A stretch of 64,000 nt of DNA from Sphingobacterium sp. UBA2700 (GCA_002354335.1 DELI01000009.1:1-64000); one strand, 5' to 3'. Positions 25,393 through 37,308 are shown, counted from the first letter of the stretch. Notes: generated by a model from the sequence alone, not told the origin. Made by a program: numbers and translations.

Positions 25393-26823
25393 ATGAGAGA
25401 AATGGAAAATAAAAGAATTAATGGCAATGATTTAATTGCTTTAGGATATAAAGAGAACTTTGCTTTAGGGGCGGCTTTGAAAATCAATAGCAAACGCCAT
25501 GGGCTGAAGAAGGGTGAAATGTTGCAGAAGTTTAAAGAGGTTTTGGAGAATCCTGAATCCTTTTTAGAAGACAAGGTGTTCAGACCCTTGGCCGAATCGT
25601 TAATCAACACCGAAAAGATTGAATCGGGTTTAGTTCGCCTGAAAGAAGAGCGAGATGAGTATGCGGTTTACGGTGTTGAAAACATTGAATTGGGAGCGAA
25701 GCAGCAGATGAACACGGCAATGAAGTTGCCAGTTACGGTGGCTGGCGCACTAATGCCAGACGCGCATCAAGGCTACGGGCTGCCTATCGGTGGGGTATTA
25801 GCGACCAATAACGCAGTTATTCCGTATGGGGTGGGTGTCGATATCGGATGCCGAATGGCTTTATCTATTTTCGATTTACCTGCAAGCGCATTGGAAACAC
25901 AGAAAGACTTCTTTCAGGATGTAATCATGAAGAATTCGCGCTTTGGTGCGGGCAATGGTTTCTTGAAACATGAGCGTCAGGATCATGCAGTCTTAGATAA
26001 TAAATTGTTCGAAGAGATTCCTTTTATTAAGGATTTGAAGGACAAGGCTTGGACGCAACTAGGTTCATCGGGTGGTGGTAACCACTTTGTAGAATTCGGA
26101 ACGCTCGAGTTTGCGGAAGATGATAAAGCATTAGGGATCGCGAAGGGAACATATGTTGCGTTATTGACGCACTCTGGATCTCGCGGTCTCGGGGCCATGA
26201 TTGCCAATCATTATACGAAACTTGCGAAAGACATTTGCAAGCTTCCATACGAAGCGCAGAATCTGGCTTACTTGGATTTAAATTCTGAGGAAGGTTTGGA
26301 GTACTGGTTGGCGATGAACCTTGCGGGAGATTACGCTTCGGCTTGCCATGAAGTTATCCACGAGAAGGTTAAGAACAGCTTGGCTGCACAGCGATTGGCA
26401 AAAGTGGAGAACCACCACAACTTCGCCTGGAAGGAACAGTTAAATGGCGAAGAGGTCATTGTGCACCGTAAAGGTGCTACGCCAGCGGGCAAAGATGTTA
26501 TGGGTATTATTCCAGGCTCCATGGCAACCTCCGGTTTCTTAGTGCGTGGAAAAGGAGAGGAGAAATCCATCAATTCTGCATCGCACGGTGCTGGACGATT
26601 AATGAGCCGTACGCAAGCCATTAAGACCTTGTCGCAGTCCGAACTCGATAAGATGTTATCCGACCAAGGGATTACATTGATCGGAGCATCAATGGACGAA
26701 GCGCCTATGGCTTATAAAAATATCCATGCCGTGATGGAAGCTCAAGAGGACTTAGTGGATATCGTCGCGACCTTTTCGCCAAAGATTGTGAGAATGGCGG
26801 ATGATGGGTCGAGGGAAGACTAG
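25393..26823 (+). CDS. rtcB: RNA-splicing/repair ligase RtcB
   Basis: A 476-residue RtcB ligase, which joins RNA 2',3'-cyclic-phosphate (or 3'-phosphate) ends to 5'-OH ends using GTP and Mn2+. Visible elements: MPDAHQGYGLPIG (121-133), metal ligands Asp150 and Cys153 in GVDIGCRMALS, GGGNHFVEFG, LTHSGSRGLG, VENHHNFAW and the guanylylated histidine His398 in SASHGAGRLMSR. All catalytic residues appear intact. The start may be ATG 25393 or ATG 25402. With the tRNA-like RNA and WYL gene upstream, it most likely repairs tRNAs cleaved during stress or phage attack. Confidence 0.95.
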   Translation: MREMENKRINGNDLIALGYKENFALGAALKINSKRHGLKKGEMLQKFKEVLENPESFLEDKVFRPLAESLINTEKIESGLVRLKEERDEYAVYGVENIELGAKQQMNTAMKLPVTVAGALMPDAHQGYGLPIGGVLATNNAVIPYGVGVDIGCRMALSIFDLPASALETQKDFFQDVIMKNSRFGAGNGFLKHERQDHAVLDNKLFEEIPFIKDLKDKAWTQLGSSGGGNHFVEFGTLEFAEDDKALGIAKGTYVALLTHSGSRGLGAMIANHYTKLAKDICKLPYEAQNLAYLDLNSEEGLEYWLAMNLAGDYASACHEVIHEKVKNSLAAQRLAKVENHHNFAWKEQLNGEEVIVHRKGATPAGKDVMGIIPGSMATSGFLVRGKGEEKSINSASHGAGRLMSRTQAIKTLSQSELDKMLSDQGITLIGASMDEAPMAYKNIHAVMEAQEDLVDIVATFSPKIVRMADDGSRED

Positions 26824-26830
26824 CGGGCTA

Positions 26831-26860
26831 GATTTTAGACATCAGATTTTAGACATCAGA
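26831..26860. repeat. Interspersed repeat family B, copy 2
   Basis: GATTTTAGACATCA twice in direct orientation plus GA, just after the rtcB stop. It matches the 14-bp-period array at 5597-5629 when that is read on the other strand. Confidence 0.55.
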
Positions 26861-26913
26861 ACAGCCGATTCGGTTATCCTTTCTTTATTGGATCATTCAT
26901 CTGTCGGTTTTTA

Positions 26914-27627
26914 TTAGAAACTAATGTTCGTGAATCTCCAGCCCCAGGTGTCGATAATGGTTAATTGGTTTGTTTCGACCGGCAGGTCGCATATTACTTT
27001 GAGGGCGAGCATGGCCATCATGCTGCCGACTATGCCGGGGAGTGGACCGAGGACGCCGTTTTTATCACAGTTGGGGACTTCGTCGGGTGCTGGAGCATCC
27101 GGAAAAATAGCGCGGAGGTCTTTCGATCCCTTGTAATTGAATACAGCAACTTGTCCCTCAAAGGCAAAGATACTTCCGTAGATCAATGTTTTCTGTTGAT
27201 CTACGCAGGTATCATTGACTAGATAGCGGGTGCTGAAATTATCGGAGCCATCGATAATAACATCATAAGGCTTCAGTATCTCTACGATGTTTTCCTTCGT
27301 GATTTTCTTAGCAATCTTTTCCAGTTGGATCGTGGAATTCAAGTCCTCGACGAACTGTTCAGCGGAGTCTACTTTTAATTTGCCGACACTACTTTCTTTG
27401 TGGATGGTTTGTCGGTTTAGGTTATGTAATTCGACTTGATCAAAGTCGGCAATGCCTAAATGGCCGACGCCTGCGGCGGCCAAATAGCTTATTACCGGAG
27501 AACCTAATCCTCCGGCGCCAACGACCAATACCTTCGCAGCCATAATTTTACGCTGTCCTTCGATGCCGACTTCCTCGATGAAGATCTGTCGGCTGTATCT
27601 GGCAAATAAATGGTCCTTTTCTTTCAT
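26914..27627 (-). CDS. thiF: ThiF/MoeB/HesA-type E1-like adenylyltransferase
   Basis: A 237-residue E1-like enzyme with the nucleotide-binding VLVVGAGGLGSPVISYL, RYLVNDTC and GVLGPLPG motifs. In this operon its job is to adenylate the C-terminal Gly-Gly of ThiS so that sulfur can be loaded for thiazole synthesis. It is the last gene of the thiamine operon, 3 bp after thiH. MoeB-like activity on molybdopterin synthase is possible but less likely here. It is convergent with rtcB. Confidence 0.9.
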   Translation of the reverse strand: MKEKDHLFARYSRQIFIEEVGIEGQRKIMAAKVLVVGAGGLGSPVISYLAAAGVGHLGIADFDQVELHNLNRQTIHKESSVGKLKVDSAEQFVEDLNSTIQLEKIAKKITKENIVEILKPYDVIIDGSDNFSTRYLVNDTCVDQQKTLIYGSIFAFEGQVAVFNYKGSKDLRAIFPDAPAPDEVPNCDKNGVLGPLPGIVGSMMAMLALKVICDLPVETNQLTIIDTWGWRFTNISF

Positions 27628-27630
27628 AAA

Positions 27631-28755
27631 TTAAACACCTGTATACGCTTGGTCCCAGTCTTTCATGACGGCCTCATAGCCGGCTTGTTGAATAATGTTT
27701 CGGATTTCCTCCATGCTGCGCTCATCGGATATTTCAAACTGTTCCAACGACTGCGGATCTACGACATAGCCGCCAGGATTGGTTTTGGACGCGGCGCTCA
27801 TCGTGGTAGCCGCAATAGCGATAATATGATTTCGGAAAACCTCACGTTCTCTGGTCGAAACAGAGATTTCCAGGTCTGGATTCCAAAGCCTGTAAGCACA
27901 TATTAATTGCAAAAGATCGCGATCTTCCATGATGAAGTTGGGCTCGATGATCCCTTGCGCCGGGCGAAGGCGCGGAAAGGATACGGAATACTTGGTTTGC
28001 CAGTACTTCCGTTGTAGATAATCGATATGTAGCGCATTGAAAAAGCTGTCTACTCGCCAGTCTTCCAAGCCTAGCAAAACTCCGAGTCCCATTTTATGAA
28101 TGCCGGATTGCCCGATGCGGTCTGGCGTATCTAAACGATACTTAAAATTCGACTTCTTGCCTTTGGGGTGATATTGCTTGTAAACCTCTTGGTGGTAGGT
28201 CTCCTGATAGACTAGCACCGTATGGCAACCGGCAGCTCTTAGGATCTGATAATCTTCTAGGTCTAGCGGTTGAACCTCTATGGATATCTGCGCAAAGTGA
28301 GGCTTTAATAGCTTAATAGCATGCTCATAGTAGGGCGTGTCGACAATTTTATTGGCTTCACCGCTAACTAAAAGTACATGGTCTATGCCCATCGATTTAA
28401 GAGCCATGCCTTCGATCAGCAGTTCGGTATTGCTTAGGGTTTTTCTCCGAATCTTATTGTCCATACTGAACCCGCAATAGGTACAGATGTTTTGGCATTC
28501 ATTGCTTACGTATAGTGGTGCGTAGAGCTGTATCGTTTTGCCAAAGCGTTGCTGTGTCAAGCGCTGGGCTGCCTGAGCCATAGGCTCCAGATAGGCCGCT
28601 GCAGCAGGGGATAGCAAGACTAAAAAATCGTTGATGTCTTTTTTAGTCTTGTTCAGACTGCGTTCAACATCCATCGCAGTAGAGCTATAGATGCGGTTTC
28701 TAACGTCTTCCCAGGAATACGCATCGAATACTGTTTGGAAATTTGCTGATACCAT
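27631..28755 (-). CDS. thiH: 2-iminoacetate synthase ThiH (radical SAM)
   Basis: A 374-residue radical-SAM enzyme that cleaves tyrosine to 2-iminoacetate and p-cresol for thiazole formation. The cluster-binding CQNICTYCGF (C-X3-C-X2-C) lies near residue 88, and the SVSFPRLRPAQG and STREREVFRNH motifs are those of ThiH. Oxygen-independent ThiH rather than ThiO is used. The gene is 1 bp away from thiG. Confidence 0.96.
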   Translation of the reverse strand: MVSANFQTVFDAYSWEDVRNRIYSSTAMDVERSLNKTKKDINDFLVLLSPAAAAYLEPMAQAAQRLTQQRFGKTIQLYAPLYVSNECQNICTYCGFSMDNKIRRKTLSNTELLIEGMALKSMGIDHVLLVSGEANKIVDTPYYEHAIKLLKPHFAQISIEVQPLDLEDYQILRAAGCHTVLVYQETYHQEVYKQYHPKGKKSNFKYRLDTPDRIGQSGIHKMGLGVLLGLEDWRVDSFFNALHIDYLQRKYWQTKYSVSFPRLRPAQGIIEPNFIMEDRDLLQLICAYRLWNPDLEISVSTREREVFRNHIIAIAATTMSAASKTNPGGYVVDPQSLEQFEISDERSMEEIRNIIQQAGYEAVMKDWDQAYTGV

Positions 28756-28756
28756 T

Positions 28757-29530
28757 TTAATCCTCCATCAAGAATGCGGTAAGGGGACTAGAGGCTTCTG
28801 CATGCTCGCGCTTTGCGTCTAATCCGGAAAGATACGCTTGTCGTCCGGCGTGTACTGCCAAACGAAAGGCTTCTGCCATAGCAACGGGATCTTTGGCGGC
28901 AGCAATGGCGGTATTCACTAATACGGCATCTGCACCCATTTCCATTGCTTTGGCAGCGTCGGAAGGGGCACCTATGCCTGCATCGATTACAACAGGAACA
29001 TTGCTCTGATCAATAATAATCTCTAGGAAGTCCAAAGTTTTTAAACCTTTGTTGCTACCAATAGGCGCTCCTAATGGCATTACTGCTGCCGTTCCAGCAT
29101 CTTCCAGACGCTTGCAAAGTACCGGGTCAGCATGGATATACGGTAGGATGATAAAGCCTAGCTTCGCTAATTCTTCGGTCGCTTTTAGTGTTTCGATGGG
29201 GTCTGGAAGCAGATAGCGTGGATCTGGATGTATTTCCAGTTTTAACCAATCGGTCTCCATAGCTTCTCTTGCTAATTGCGCAGCCAAAACAGCCTCTTTC
29301 GCATTTCGAGCGCCTGAGGTATTGGGCAATAGATTGACCCCCGGCAACTGCAATGCCGACCATAGGTTTTCTTCTTTACTGTTCGGGTCAAGGCGTTTTA
29401 ATGCCATAGTAACTAACTCGCTTCCTGACGCTTTAATTGCTTCTTGCATCAGGGTATAACTTCCGAATTTACCCGTTCCTAAAAATAAGCGCGAGGTAAA
29501 TTCTTTATTTGCTATAATCAAATTCTTCAT
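28757..29530 (-). CDS. thiG: Thiazole synthase ThiG
   Basis: A 257-residue TIM-barrel thiazole synthase. [10 protein letters not shown] at the start, the Schiff-base lysine in [16 protein letters not shown], and [20 protein letters not shown] are diagnostic. It condenses 2-iminoacetate, deoxyxylulose 5-phosphate and ThiS thiocarboxylate. I use ATG 29530 ([11 protein letters not shown]), because the longer open frame upstream overlaps thiE out of frame. The start overlaps the thiE end by 26 bp, implying translational coupling. Confidence 0.95.
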   Translation of the reverse strand: MKNLIIANKEFTSRLFLGTGKFGSYTLMQEAIKASGSELVTMALKRLDPNSKEENLWSALQLPGVNLLPNTSGARNAKEAVLAAQLAREAMETDWLKLEIHPDPRYLLPDPIETLKATEELAKLGFIILPYIHADPVLCKRLEDAGTAAVMPLGAPIGSNKGLKTLDFLEIIIDQSNVPVVIDAGIGAPSDAAKAMEMGADAVLVNTAIAAAKDPVAMAEAFRLAVHAGRQAYLSGLDAKREHAEASSPLTAFLMED

Positions 29531-30155
29531 ATAAGTATTTGTTAAGTTGTGGTATAGCCTGTGGGTTCTTGAGCAAGAAACCCGATAAGGCAACACCGTA
29601 AATCCCGATTTTACGTAATGCTGATACGTCGTCAATAGTGATTCCACCGATCGCGTAGATCGGTGGGGTAGAATGAATATCAAGATCACGGAGTAGGTTC
29701 TTGTAGCCTTGAAACCCTAAAACAGGGCTCAGCTTTTTCTTCGTTGCTGTAAAACGAAAAGGACCAAGGCCGATATAATCACAGCCTTCAGCGATTCTTT
29801 GCTGTACATGTTCCAGCGTATTCGCTGTCCCACCTATTATTTTATCATTGCCGAGTTGTTTTCTCGCAGATATGATAGCATCATCTTCCAAGCCTAAATG
29901 TACGCCGTCGGTATCTAGCGATTTCGCTAGCCCCGGGAAATCGTTGACTATACATATGGCATTGTACTGCTGACAGAGCTGTATGGCCGCCTCGGCAAGG
30001 TCTTCCAATTGCGTCGCAGTAGCCTCTTTCCAGCGCACCTGAATAAACTCTACACCCGCTTCTAATACCAATCGGATACCCGCCAACTGTTCATCCATCG
30101 CTGTCCCGTTCGAGATAAACATTAATCGAGGTAATCTTCTATTTCTATGCATCAT
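29505..30155 (-). CDS. thiE: Thiamine-phosphate synthase ThiE
   Basis: A 216-residue TIM-barrel enzyme coupling HMP pyrophosphate to thiazole phosphate. Family elements include [36 protein letters not shown] and [15 protein letters not shown], then AIGGI. It is the better conserved of two adjacent ThiE-like proteins, so I assign the synthase role to it. Overlap with thiG is noted there. Confidence 0.93.
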   Translation of the reverse strand: MMHRNRRLPRLMFISNGTAMDEQLAGIRLVLEAGVEFIQVRWKEATATQLEDLAEAAIQLCQQYNAICIVNDFPGLAKSLDTDGVHLGLEDDAIISARKQLGNDKIIGGTANTLEHVQQRIAEGCDYIGLGPFRFTATKKKLSPVLGFQGYKNLLRDLDIHSTPPIYAIGGITIDDVSALRKIGIYGVALSGFLLKNPQAIPQLNKYLYEEFDYSK

Positions 30156-30158
30156 TAT

Positions 30159-30739
30159 TTATAATTCAATCTTCGATAAGCAAGATGCTAAATAGCTTAC
30201 CGGATTCTCAGCTTGCCAAATGGACCCCAGCATGGCGACATCATCTGCACCCGCGTCTAATGCTTGCTGTAAGTTGTCTTTATGAATACCGCCTAATGCG
30301 ATCAGCTTGCAGGTTTGATTTGTTCTACGCGGGAGTTCCTTCAAGATTGTACTTCCTTCGCCATAACCCTGCTTGGAAATGCTGGGGTAAAAAGGACTCA
30401 AGAAAGCATAATTCCAACTGACATCTAAGGAATTGAACTCTGCTATGTTATGCGTGGAAGTTGAGCAGATCAAAGTTCCTTGATATTTTACATGCAGACC
30501 TTTCTCGCGATTTTGACTATTGAAATGCAAACGTGTAAACCCCATTTCTGCAGCCAAATCATGCTGCTGATGGCTCACTAACTTATTAAGCTGTTCAATT
30601 CCTATCGCTTGGATTAAGCTTTCGAAAGCCGACGAACTTATCATGGGGCGGCGAATATGCAATAGAATATCATACTGCAACAAATGTCGCATGATCGCTG
30701 TCTCATTTTTCACCGCCTGTTCGTTACTGATGACAATCA

Positions 30740-30740
<1 letters not shown>
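30159..30740 (-). CDS. ThiE/TenI-like protein (second copy)
   Basis: A 193-residue protein of the ThiE/TenI family but divergent. It has LHFNSQNREKG instead of the pyrophosphate-binding loop, keeps FLSPFYPSISKQGYG (compare [10 protein letters not shown] in ThiE) and LIALGGIHKDN, and lacks the VNDxxxxA element. TenI relatives isomerise thiazole tautomers or have no proven activity. Stop and start overlap thiC by one base. It is probably the thiazole tautomerase of this operon; ThiE activity is less likely. Confidence 0.8.
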
Positions 30741-32787
<2,047 letters not shown>

Positions 32788-32865
32788 TCCTATATTGTTT
32801 TTTATGGGTAAAAACTTTAGGAATGGCTACATCGATGCATATGGCACCCATGTTGACATCTTACT

Positions 32866-32940
32866 TTTCCCTACGCCAGTATGATCTGGATCAGGTTATA
32901 AGGGTAAAATCTCAGCCTGCATTTATGCAGACACCCCTAA
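32866..32940 (-). promoter_or_regulatory. TPP riboswitch (THI element)
   Basis: On the minus strand the sequence shows TAGGGGTG, a variable P3 hairpin, GCTGAGA, ACCCTTATAACCTGATC and ACTGGCGTAGGGAA, which are the conserved THI-box segments in order. It lies about 80 bp upstream of thiS and should shut the operon down when thiamine pyrophosphate is plentiful. The 78 bp between aptamer and thiS would hold the expression platform. Confidence 0.95.
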
Positions 32941-33091
32941 AGTCAAGGCTAAAATAAGGCATATTATTTTAATTAACAATTATTTTAGGGAAGAATGAGT
33001 TAAGAATGAGGTGAAAAGATGGCACTCGATCGCAAATACTGTAACTTATTTGATTTGTAGTAAGGTTTATCTTTTGTTTGATAGGGGGATT

Positions 33092-33212
33092 TGTCTTGAA
33101 CCAGGAAAGGAAGGATGAAATGATGAGCAGGATATCTGGTTTGCTATACAAAGACTGGAGTATGAAGGCAACCATAGGTCTTTATACTAACTACGATCTA
33201 CTAACTACTATT
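33092..33212. repeat. Interspersed repeat family A, copy 4 (partial)
   Basis: Core TTGAACCAGGAAAGGAAGGAT with a following ATGAAATGATGAGCAGGAT (33094-33133), then CATAGGTCTTTATACTAAC and the array (33173-33210). The left TTAGTAG array is missing. The copy lies in the gap between the TPP riboswitch and the Crp/Fnr gene and creates a false N-terminal extension of that frame. Confidence 0.65.
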
Positions 33213-33287
33213 TCTATCGCTATTTGCGTTAATTCTTACTATTTTAGGAGTGTAGATCCGATAGATAAGAGGTTTGCGTCTTCACCC

Positions 33288-33848
33288 ATGACAATTGAAC
33301 AACTATTAAACAATTTTTATAAGCTTCCTGCGCCCTCTTTGGAACTCTTGGTAAACGAGATGCAGGAAGTCCGTTTTTCAAAGGGGCATATCCTTCTCGA
33401 GTCCGACCGCTTGGAACGCAAAGTATACTTTCTTACAAAAGGCCTGGTTCGGGCATATTCTCCACAACCTGAGCAGGACATTACGTTCTGGTTTGGACTG
33501 GAAGGTGATATCGTATTGTCGATGCGCAGCTATGTAGAACAGGTGAAGTCTTATGAAGATGTCGAATTGATGGAGGACAGCACCCTCTATGGAATCGGCA
33601 TTGAGAAGTTAAAATCCTTATACCTTCGCGACATACATATTGCCAATTTGGGTAGAGTAATCGTGGAAGGGGAGCTGCTGAAGATGGAGAAGCGATGGAT
33701 CTCTTCGCAGATAAAATCTGCGAAGGAGCGCTACGATGAGTTGGTCGAAGAGTCGCCGGCGCTGCTTCAGCGTGTTCCACTTAAGTACATTGCTTCTTTC
33801 CTGCGAATGACACCTGTCAGTTTAAGTCGGATTCGGAAAGAGAAGTAA
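33288..33848 (+). CDS. Crp/Fnr-family regulator
   Basis: A 186-residue regulator with a cyclic-nucleotide-binding-like beta-barrel (about 20-115; GHILLESDRLERKVYFLTKG) and a short C-terminal helix-turn-helix (VPLKYIASFLRMTPVSLSRI). No cysteine cluster is present, so it is not an oxygen-sensing Fnr. I use ATG 33288, because the longer frame from 33078 reads through repeat sequence. The gene precedes the antiporter gene in the same direction. Confidence 0.85.
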   Translation: MTIEQLLNNFYKLPAPSLELLVNEMQEVRFSKGHILLESDRLERKVYFLTKGLVRAYSPQPEQDITFWFGLEGDIVLSMRSYVEQVKSYEDVELMEDSTLYGIGIEKLKSLYLRDIHIANLGRVIVEGELLKMEKRWISSQIKSAKERYDELVEESPALLQRVPLKYIASFLRMTPVSLSRIRKEK

Positions 33849-33942
33849 TCTTAACCAGCCTTTTATTATCCCAGGATAATTTTCGAGGAAGTTAGAGGTG
33901 CTATTTTTGCAAGGTTTTCAAAATTATTGCAAAGATAGAATC

Positions 33943-35124
33943 ATGAATACGGTAAAAAAATTATCCATCAGAGAGATCATTCCTGTGTCGACTTGGCTTC
34001 GATTAGGACTGGTATGGCTAGTCGTTGCTATTTTCAGCGTTTTCGGACATGACTTGATGGGCGCGCAAATGGGCGGATGGACTGCTGTTGCAGTCTTCGT
34101 GCTATTGTTGGCTACCATAGTGGGAGCCGCTTTCGGCGTCGTAAGAGAAGCCGATGAATTGGCACATAAGCTGGGGGAACCCTACGGTACTTTGATACTC
34201 ACGCTATCCATCGTATCCATTGAAGTCATATTAATAGCGGCCGTTATGTTAGGCCCAATTGAAAACCCTAGCATCGGTAAAGACTCCATTTTCTCGGTCA
34301 TGATGATTATTATGAATTTGGTAATGGGATTATGTCTGTTACTGGGCGGAATGAAATACGGCGAGCAGGAGTACAATGCGCAGGGCGCCATGGCCTATCA
34401 CAGCATGATTATCATGCTCGGCGGTATCTCGATGATGCTTCCCAACTTTATCAGCGGAGCCGGCGATGGTTCATTTAGCACAACGCAGGCGATTATTCTT
34501 TCAGGTCTTGTGGCATTGTTGTATGCGGCATTTCTATATTTCCAGATGACGAAATACCGCCATCATTACATACAGCCACCAGCCGGCCAGATGGAGATTA
34601 GGTTTACTGATAACCTCATCAATACTGAATGGGAAGCGAGCGATACTCCGCATACTGTAAGCTCTGCGAAGTCAGAAATTCTTATCCGCTCGATTGTGCT
34701 TTTGGGGATGATCCTACCGATCGTTCTTCTGTCGCATCATATGGCGGTCGTTGTAGACTATGGGATACAAGCAGCGCAGTTGCCAACCCTATTGGGAGGT
34801 GTGCTGATTGCGATTATCGTATTTACACCCGAATCGATGACTGCCGTCAAGGCTGCATTAAATAATGAGTTCCAACGAGCGATCAATCTTTGTCATGGCG
34901 CTTTCGTATCCACCGTCGGACTCACGGTTCCTGCGGTATTGATCGTCGGATTGATAGCCGGCAAGAGGGTACTCTTTGGGCTAACAGGAACGGAAACCAT
35001 ACTTTTTGTTTTGACGCTACTACTTAGCTTAATGAGTTTTATGGGGAGAAGAACTTCGCCCATCATCGGACTGATGCACTTGACTTTATTTATCGTCTTT
35101 ATCATGCTGATATTTAATCCTTAG
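33943..35124 (+). CDS. chaA: Ca2+(Na+/K+)/H+ antiporter, ChaA/CaCA type
   Basis: A 393-residue inner-membrane protein with about eleven hydrophobic segments and the two cation-exchange repeats. The first has LGEPYGTLILTLSIVSIEV and the second FTPESMTAVKAALNNEFQRA; the acidic residues in these are the ion ligands of the CAX/ChaA group. It exchanges Ca2+ or alkali cations for protons. ATG 33943 gives the family length; the upstream 15 codons lack features. Ion preference cannot be told from sequence. Confidence 0.85.
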   Translation: MNTVKKLSIREIIPVSTWLRLGLVWLVVAIFSVFGHDLMGAQMGGWTAVAVFVLLLATIVGAAFGVVREADELAHKLGEPYGTLILTLSIVSIEVILIAAVMLGPIENPSIGKDSIFSVMMIIMNLVMGLCLLLGGMKYGEQEYNAQGAMAYHSMIIMLGGISMMLPNFISGAGDGSFSTTQAIILSGLVALLYAAFLYFQMTKYRHHYIQPPAGQMEIRFTDNLINTEWEASDTPHTVSSAKSEILIRSIVLLGMILPIVLLSHHMAVVVDYGIQAAQLPTLLGGVLIAIIVFTPESMTAVKAALNNEFQRAINLCHGAFVSTVGLTVPAVLIVGLIAGKRVLFGLTGTETILFVLTLLLSLMSFMGRRTSPIIGLMHLTLFIVFIMLIFNP

Positions 35125-35223
35125 TAAGGTTTCCAATGAACTAATTCGTCAGTTAAAGTATGTTAATCTGTATACTGGGAATTCGAGTAAATGTATACTT
35201 TAGCGTTATCAAACCCGCTCCAT

Positions 35224-36330
35224 ATGAGAATTGCCATATTTCTATTTACCCTACTGTTTAGCATAAGTAGCCTTCAGGCACAGATCCAAGTCGTTGACAG
35301 CCTCAGTAATACCCGCATTGCTGGTGCGAATGTCTACACCGATTCCGGGCTCTTGATAGGTTCATCGGATTTGAATGGCGAGATCCATTTGGATTCCTTA
35401 CAGGCAGTGAAGGCATCGACCATCACGCTAAATCATATCTCTTACCAAAACTTGGATATACCCTATGCTGAATTTCTGAAAGCAAAGGTTATCCGTATGC
35501 AAGCCCGGAGTGTCGCTTTGGAAGAGGTGACTGTAATGGATCGCGAGAAATATGATTATGTAGTACTAAAGGGGTATTTCAGAAATTACGAGACCTTCAA
35601 CAATCGTCCTCGGTATCTGTATGATGGAATTGTGTCTTATTATATTCCGATCAATAAGAATAAGGGAAAGTCGAAGATGGAACTGCATCAATATCGTCTT
35701 TTTAGTAATGCAGAAGCGAATCAAGAGCTCAAAGACACGCAGGGATCTCTAATGTATTTCAAACCATCAATTGGTAATATTCAATCGAAAAGCTTGTTGG
35801 AAGCAATAGAGGGAGTGAAGGGAGCGAAGTTGAAGAATAGTGGCAATCGCACAGTAATCGAAAATGAAGGCCTGGCAATGGGCTATTCCCAAGTCGGAGC
35901 GGATGGCAATACGCAGGTGTTTTATAATGTCTTCCCGCCGGGAAAAAAAGTACATGTCAGTTTTTTCAGAATTAAATTCGATGTGTACAAAAGCACCCGT
36001 TCAGAGTCTTATCAGGGAAATAACTACACGAATCCCTCCATTATGGATCTAATCAGTCGAGTGTCTACGGTATCTGCATCTATAAAAAGGCAAAAGGAGC
36101 ATGGCTATATGCCAAGAGATTATTCTACCGAATTTTACGTCATGGAGCGCAGCTTCCTAACGAAGGCAGAATACAAGGCTTTAAAGCCAAACGATAAGCG
36201 CTGGCAATTCCTGGAAGAAAAAAGCAAGTATACCGAAGAATTCTGGAAGGATTTAGACCGCTTTGGAATCCCTCCCGTTATCAAGAGCGTGGCAAGTAAA
36301 ATTGGCAATGAGCTGAAATTAGCTAACTAA
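35224..36330 (+). CDS. Exported protein with carboxypeptidase-regulatory-like N-terminal domain
   Basis: A 368-residue exported protein. Signal peptide (1-19, ending SLQA), then a CarboxypepD_reg-like domain (about 20-105, IQVVDSLSNTRIAGANVYT and LNHISYQNLDIP) as in many Bacteroidota outer-surface proteins. The remaining 260 residues are of unknown fold, rich in Lys and Tyr. No lipobox. It is followed directly (no gap) by the convergent AraC gene. Function unknown, likely periplasmic or surface-associated. Confidence 0.75.
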   Translation: MRIAIFLFTLLFSISSLQAQIQVVDSLSNTRIAGANVYTDSGLLIGSSDLNGEIHLDSLQAVKASTITLNHISYQNLDIPYAEFLKAKVIRMQARSVALEEVTVMDREKYDYVVLKGYFRNYETFNNRPRYLYDGIVSYYIPINKNKGKSKMELHQYRLFSNAEANQELKDTQGSLMYFKPSIGNIQSKSLLEAIEGVKGAKLKNSGNRTVIENEGLAMGYSQVGADGNTQVFYNVFPPGKKVHVSFFRIKFDVYKSTRSESYQGNNYTNPSIMDLISRVSTVSASIKRQKEHGYMPRDYSTEFYVMERSFLTKAEYKALKPNDKRWQFLEEKSKYTEEFWKDLDRFGIPPVIKSVASKIGNELKLAN

Positions 36331-37308
36331 TTACCTGTTAATTGCTTGCCTTGTTTCGCTTGGCAGTCGCTCATAATGCTGCAGATATACCTGCGAGAAA
36401 TGATGCGCATATTTGAACCCGCTGATAAAGGCAATCTCCTTAATCTCCATATTGCTATGCATCAAAAGGTGGTGCGCATTTTTCAGGCGCTGTTTCCTAA
36501 CGTAATTAATAACCGTATCCTGAAAAAGATCCTTGAAAGCATTCTTCAATTTGTATTCATTGATACCAAATTGCCGCGCTATAGTCTTCAGGTGCAGCTC
36601 TTGTTGGAAGTGGCAGTCTAAATAGTTTTTTATTTCTAACAATATCGTTCGATCCTCCACTCGCCATTTCGTTTCAGAAGCTGTCTTCGCATTATCCTTA
36701 AATGCTGAATAGATCAGTTCCAATGCTTTTATGCGTATAAACTCTTTCGCAAAACCTTCCTGATATTGGTGATTTAGCAATTCTTTAATTAGCGCATGTT
36801 GTTGTGGGGTAATCTTCATCGCCGAGCGGAAGAAACTATAATGTTTAATCAAGAGATGTTCGCGAATTTCCTTATCGCTTAGGCCCTGGGAGGTCAGGAA
36901 CTGCAATAAATGCTCCAGCGAGATATGTAAATCCAGCACCTTTCTGGAACGGGAGTATTCGAGATGTCCCTTAGCATTGGGAATATAGATAAATTGATAA
37001 TGCCCTTCCGGGATATCAATTTTCTTCAGATCATCACTTCTAAACTTCGAGTCGCCCTCTATTTCAAACTGCAATTTGAAGAGTTCTTCGGGATGATTGA
37101 TAAGCAGCTGAAAGGCTTGCTTAAGATCCCATTCCTGATACGAAATAATGATATCGTCTAAACAAAGGCACTGTAGCGCAGCTTCTACGAACTCATTTTT
37201 TATGATACGATGTTGGAAACCGTATTTACAACATTCAGATGGTTTGGGTTCAAAAAGCTTTGATAATAAGTCGTTTCCGTAAAATTTCTCAATGGAGATT
37301 GTTTTCAA
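36331..37308 (-). CDS. PchR-like AraC-family regulator
   Basis: A 325-residue AraC protein whose N-terminal half is unlike the cupin type. The C-terminal about 100 residues form the DNA-binding domain (FGINEYKLKNAFK and GFKYAHHFSQVYLQHY). PchR-like regulators of this size usually sit beside TonB-dependent siderophore receptors and activate them in response to iron–siderophore. It is divergent from exactly such a receptor (105-bp gap). That receptor is truncated here, so the regulator may have lost its main target. Confidence 0.87.
   Translation of the reverse strand: MKTISIEKFYGNDLLSKLFEPKPSECCKYGFQHRIIKNEFVEAALQCLCLDDIIISYQEWDLKQAFQLLINHPEELFKLQFEIEGDSKFRSDDLKKIDIPEGHYQFIYIPNAKGHLEYSRSRKVLDLHISLEHLLQFLTSQGLSDKEIREHLLIKHYSFFRSAMKITPQQHALIKELLNHQYQEGFAKEFIRIKALELIYSAFKDNAKTASETKWRVEDRTILLEIKNYLDCHFQQELHLKTIARQFGINEYKLKNAFKDLFQDTVINYVRKQRLKNAHHLLMHSNMEIKEIAFISGFKYAHHFSQVYLQHYERLPSETRQAINR

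Noticed and set aside
33078..33287. N-terminal extension of the Crp/Fnr protein by 70 residues
   Set aside because: The extra codons lie in interspersed repeat family A; homologues begin near MTIEQLLNNFY.
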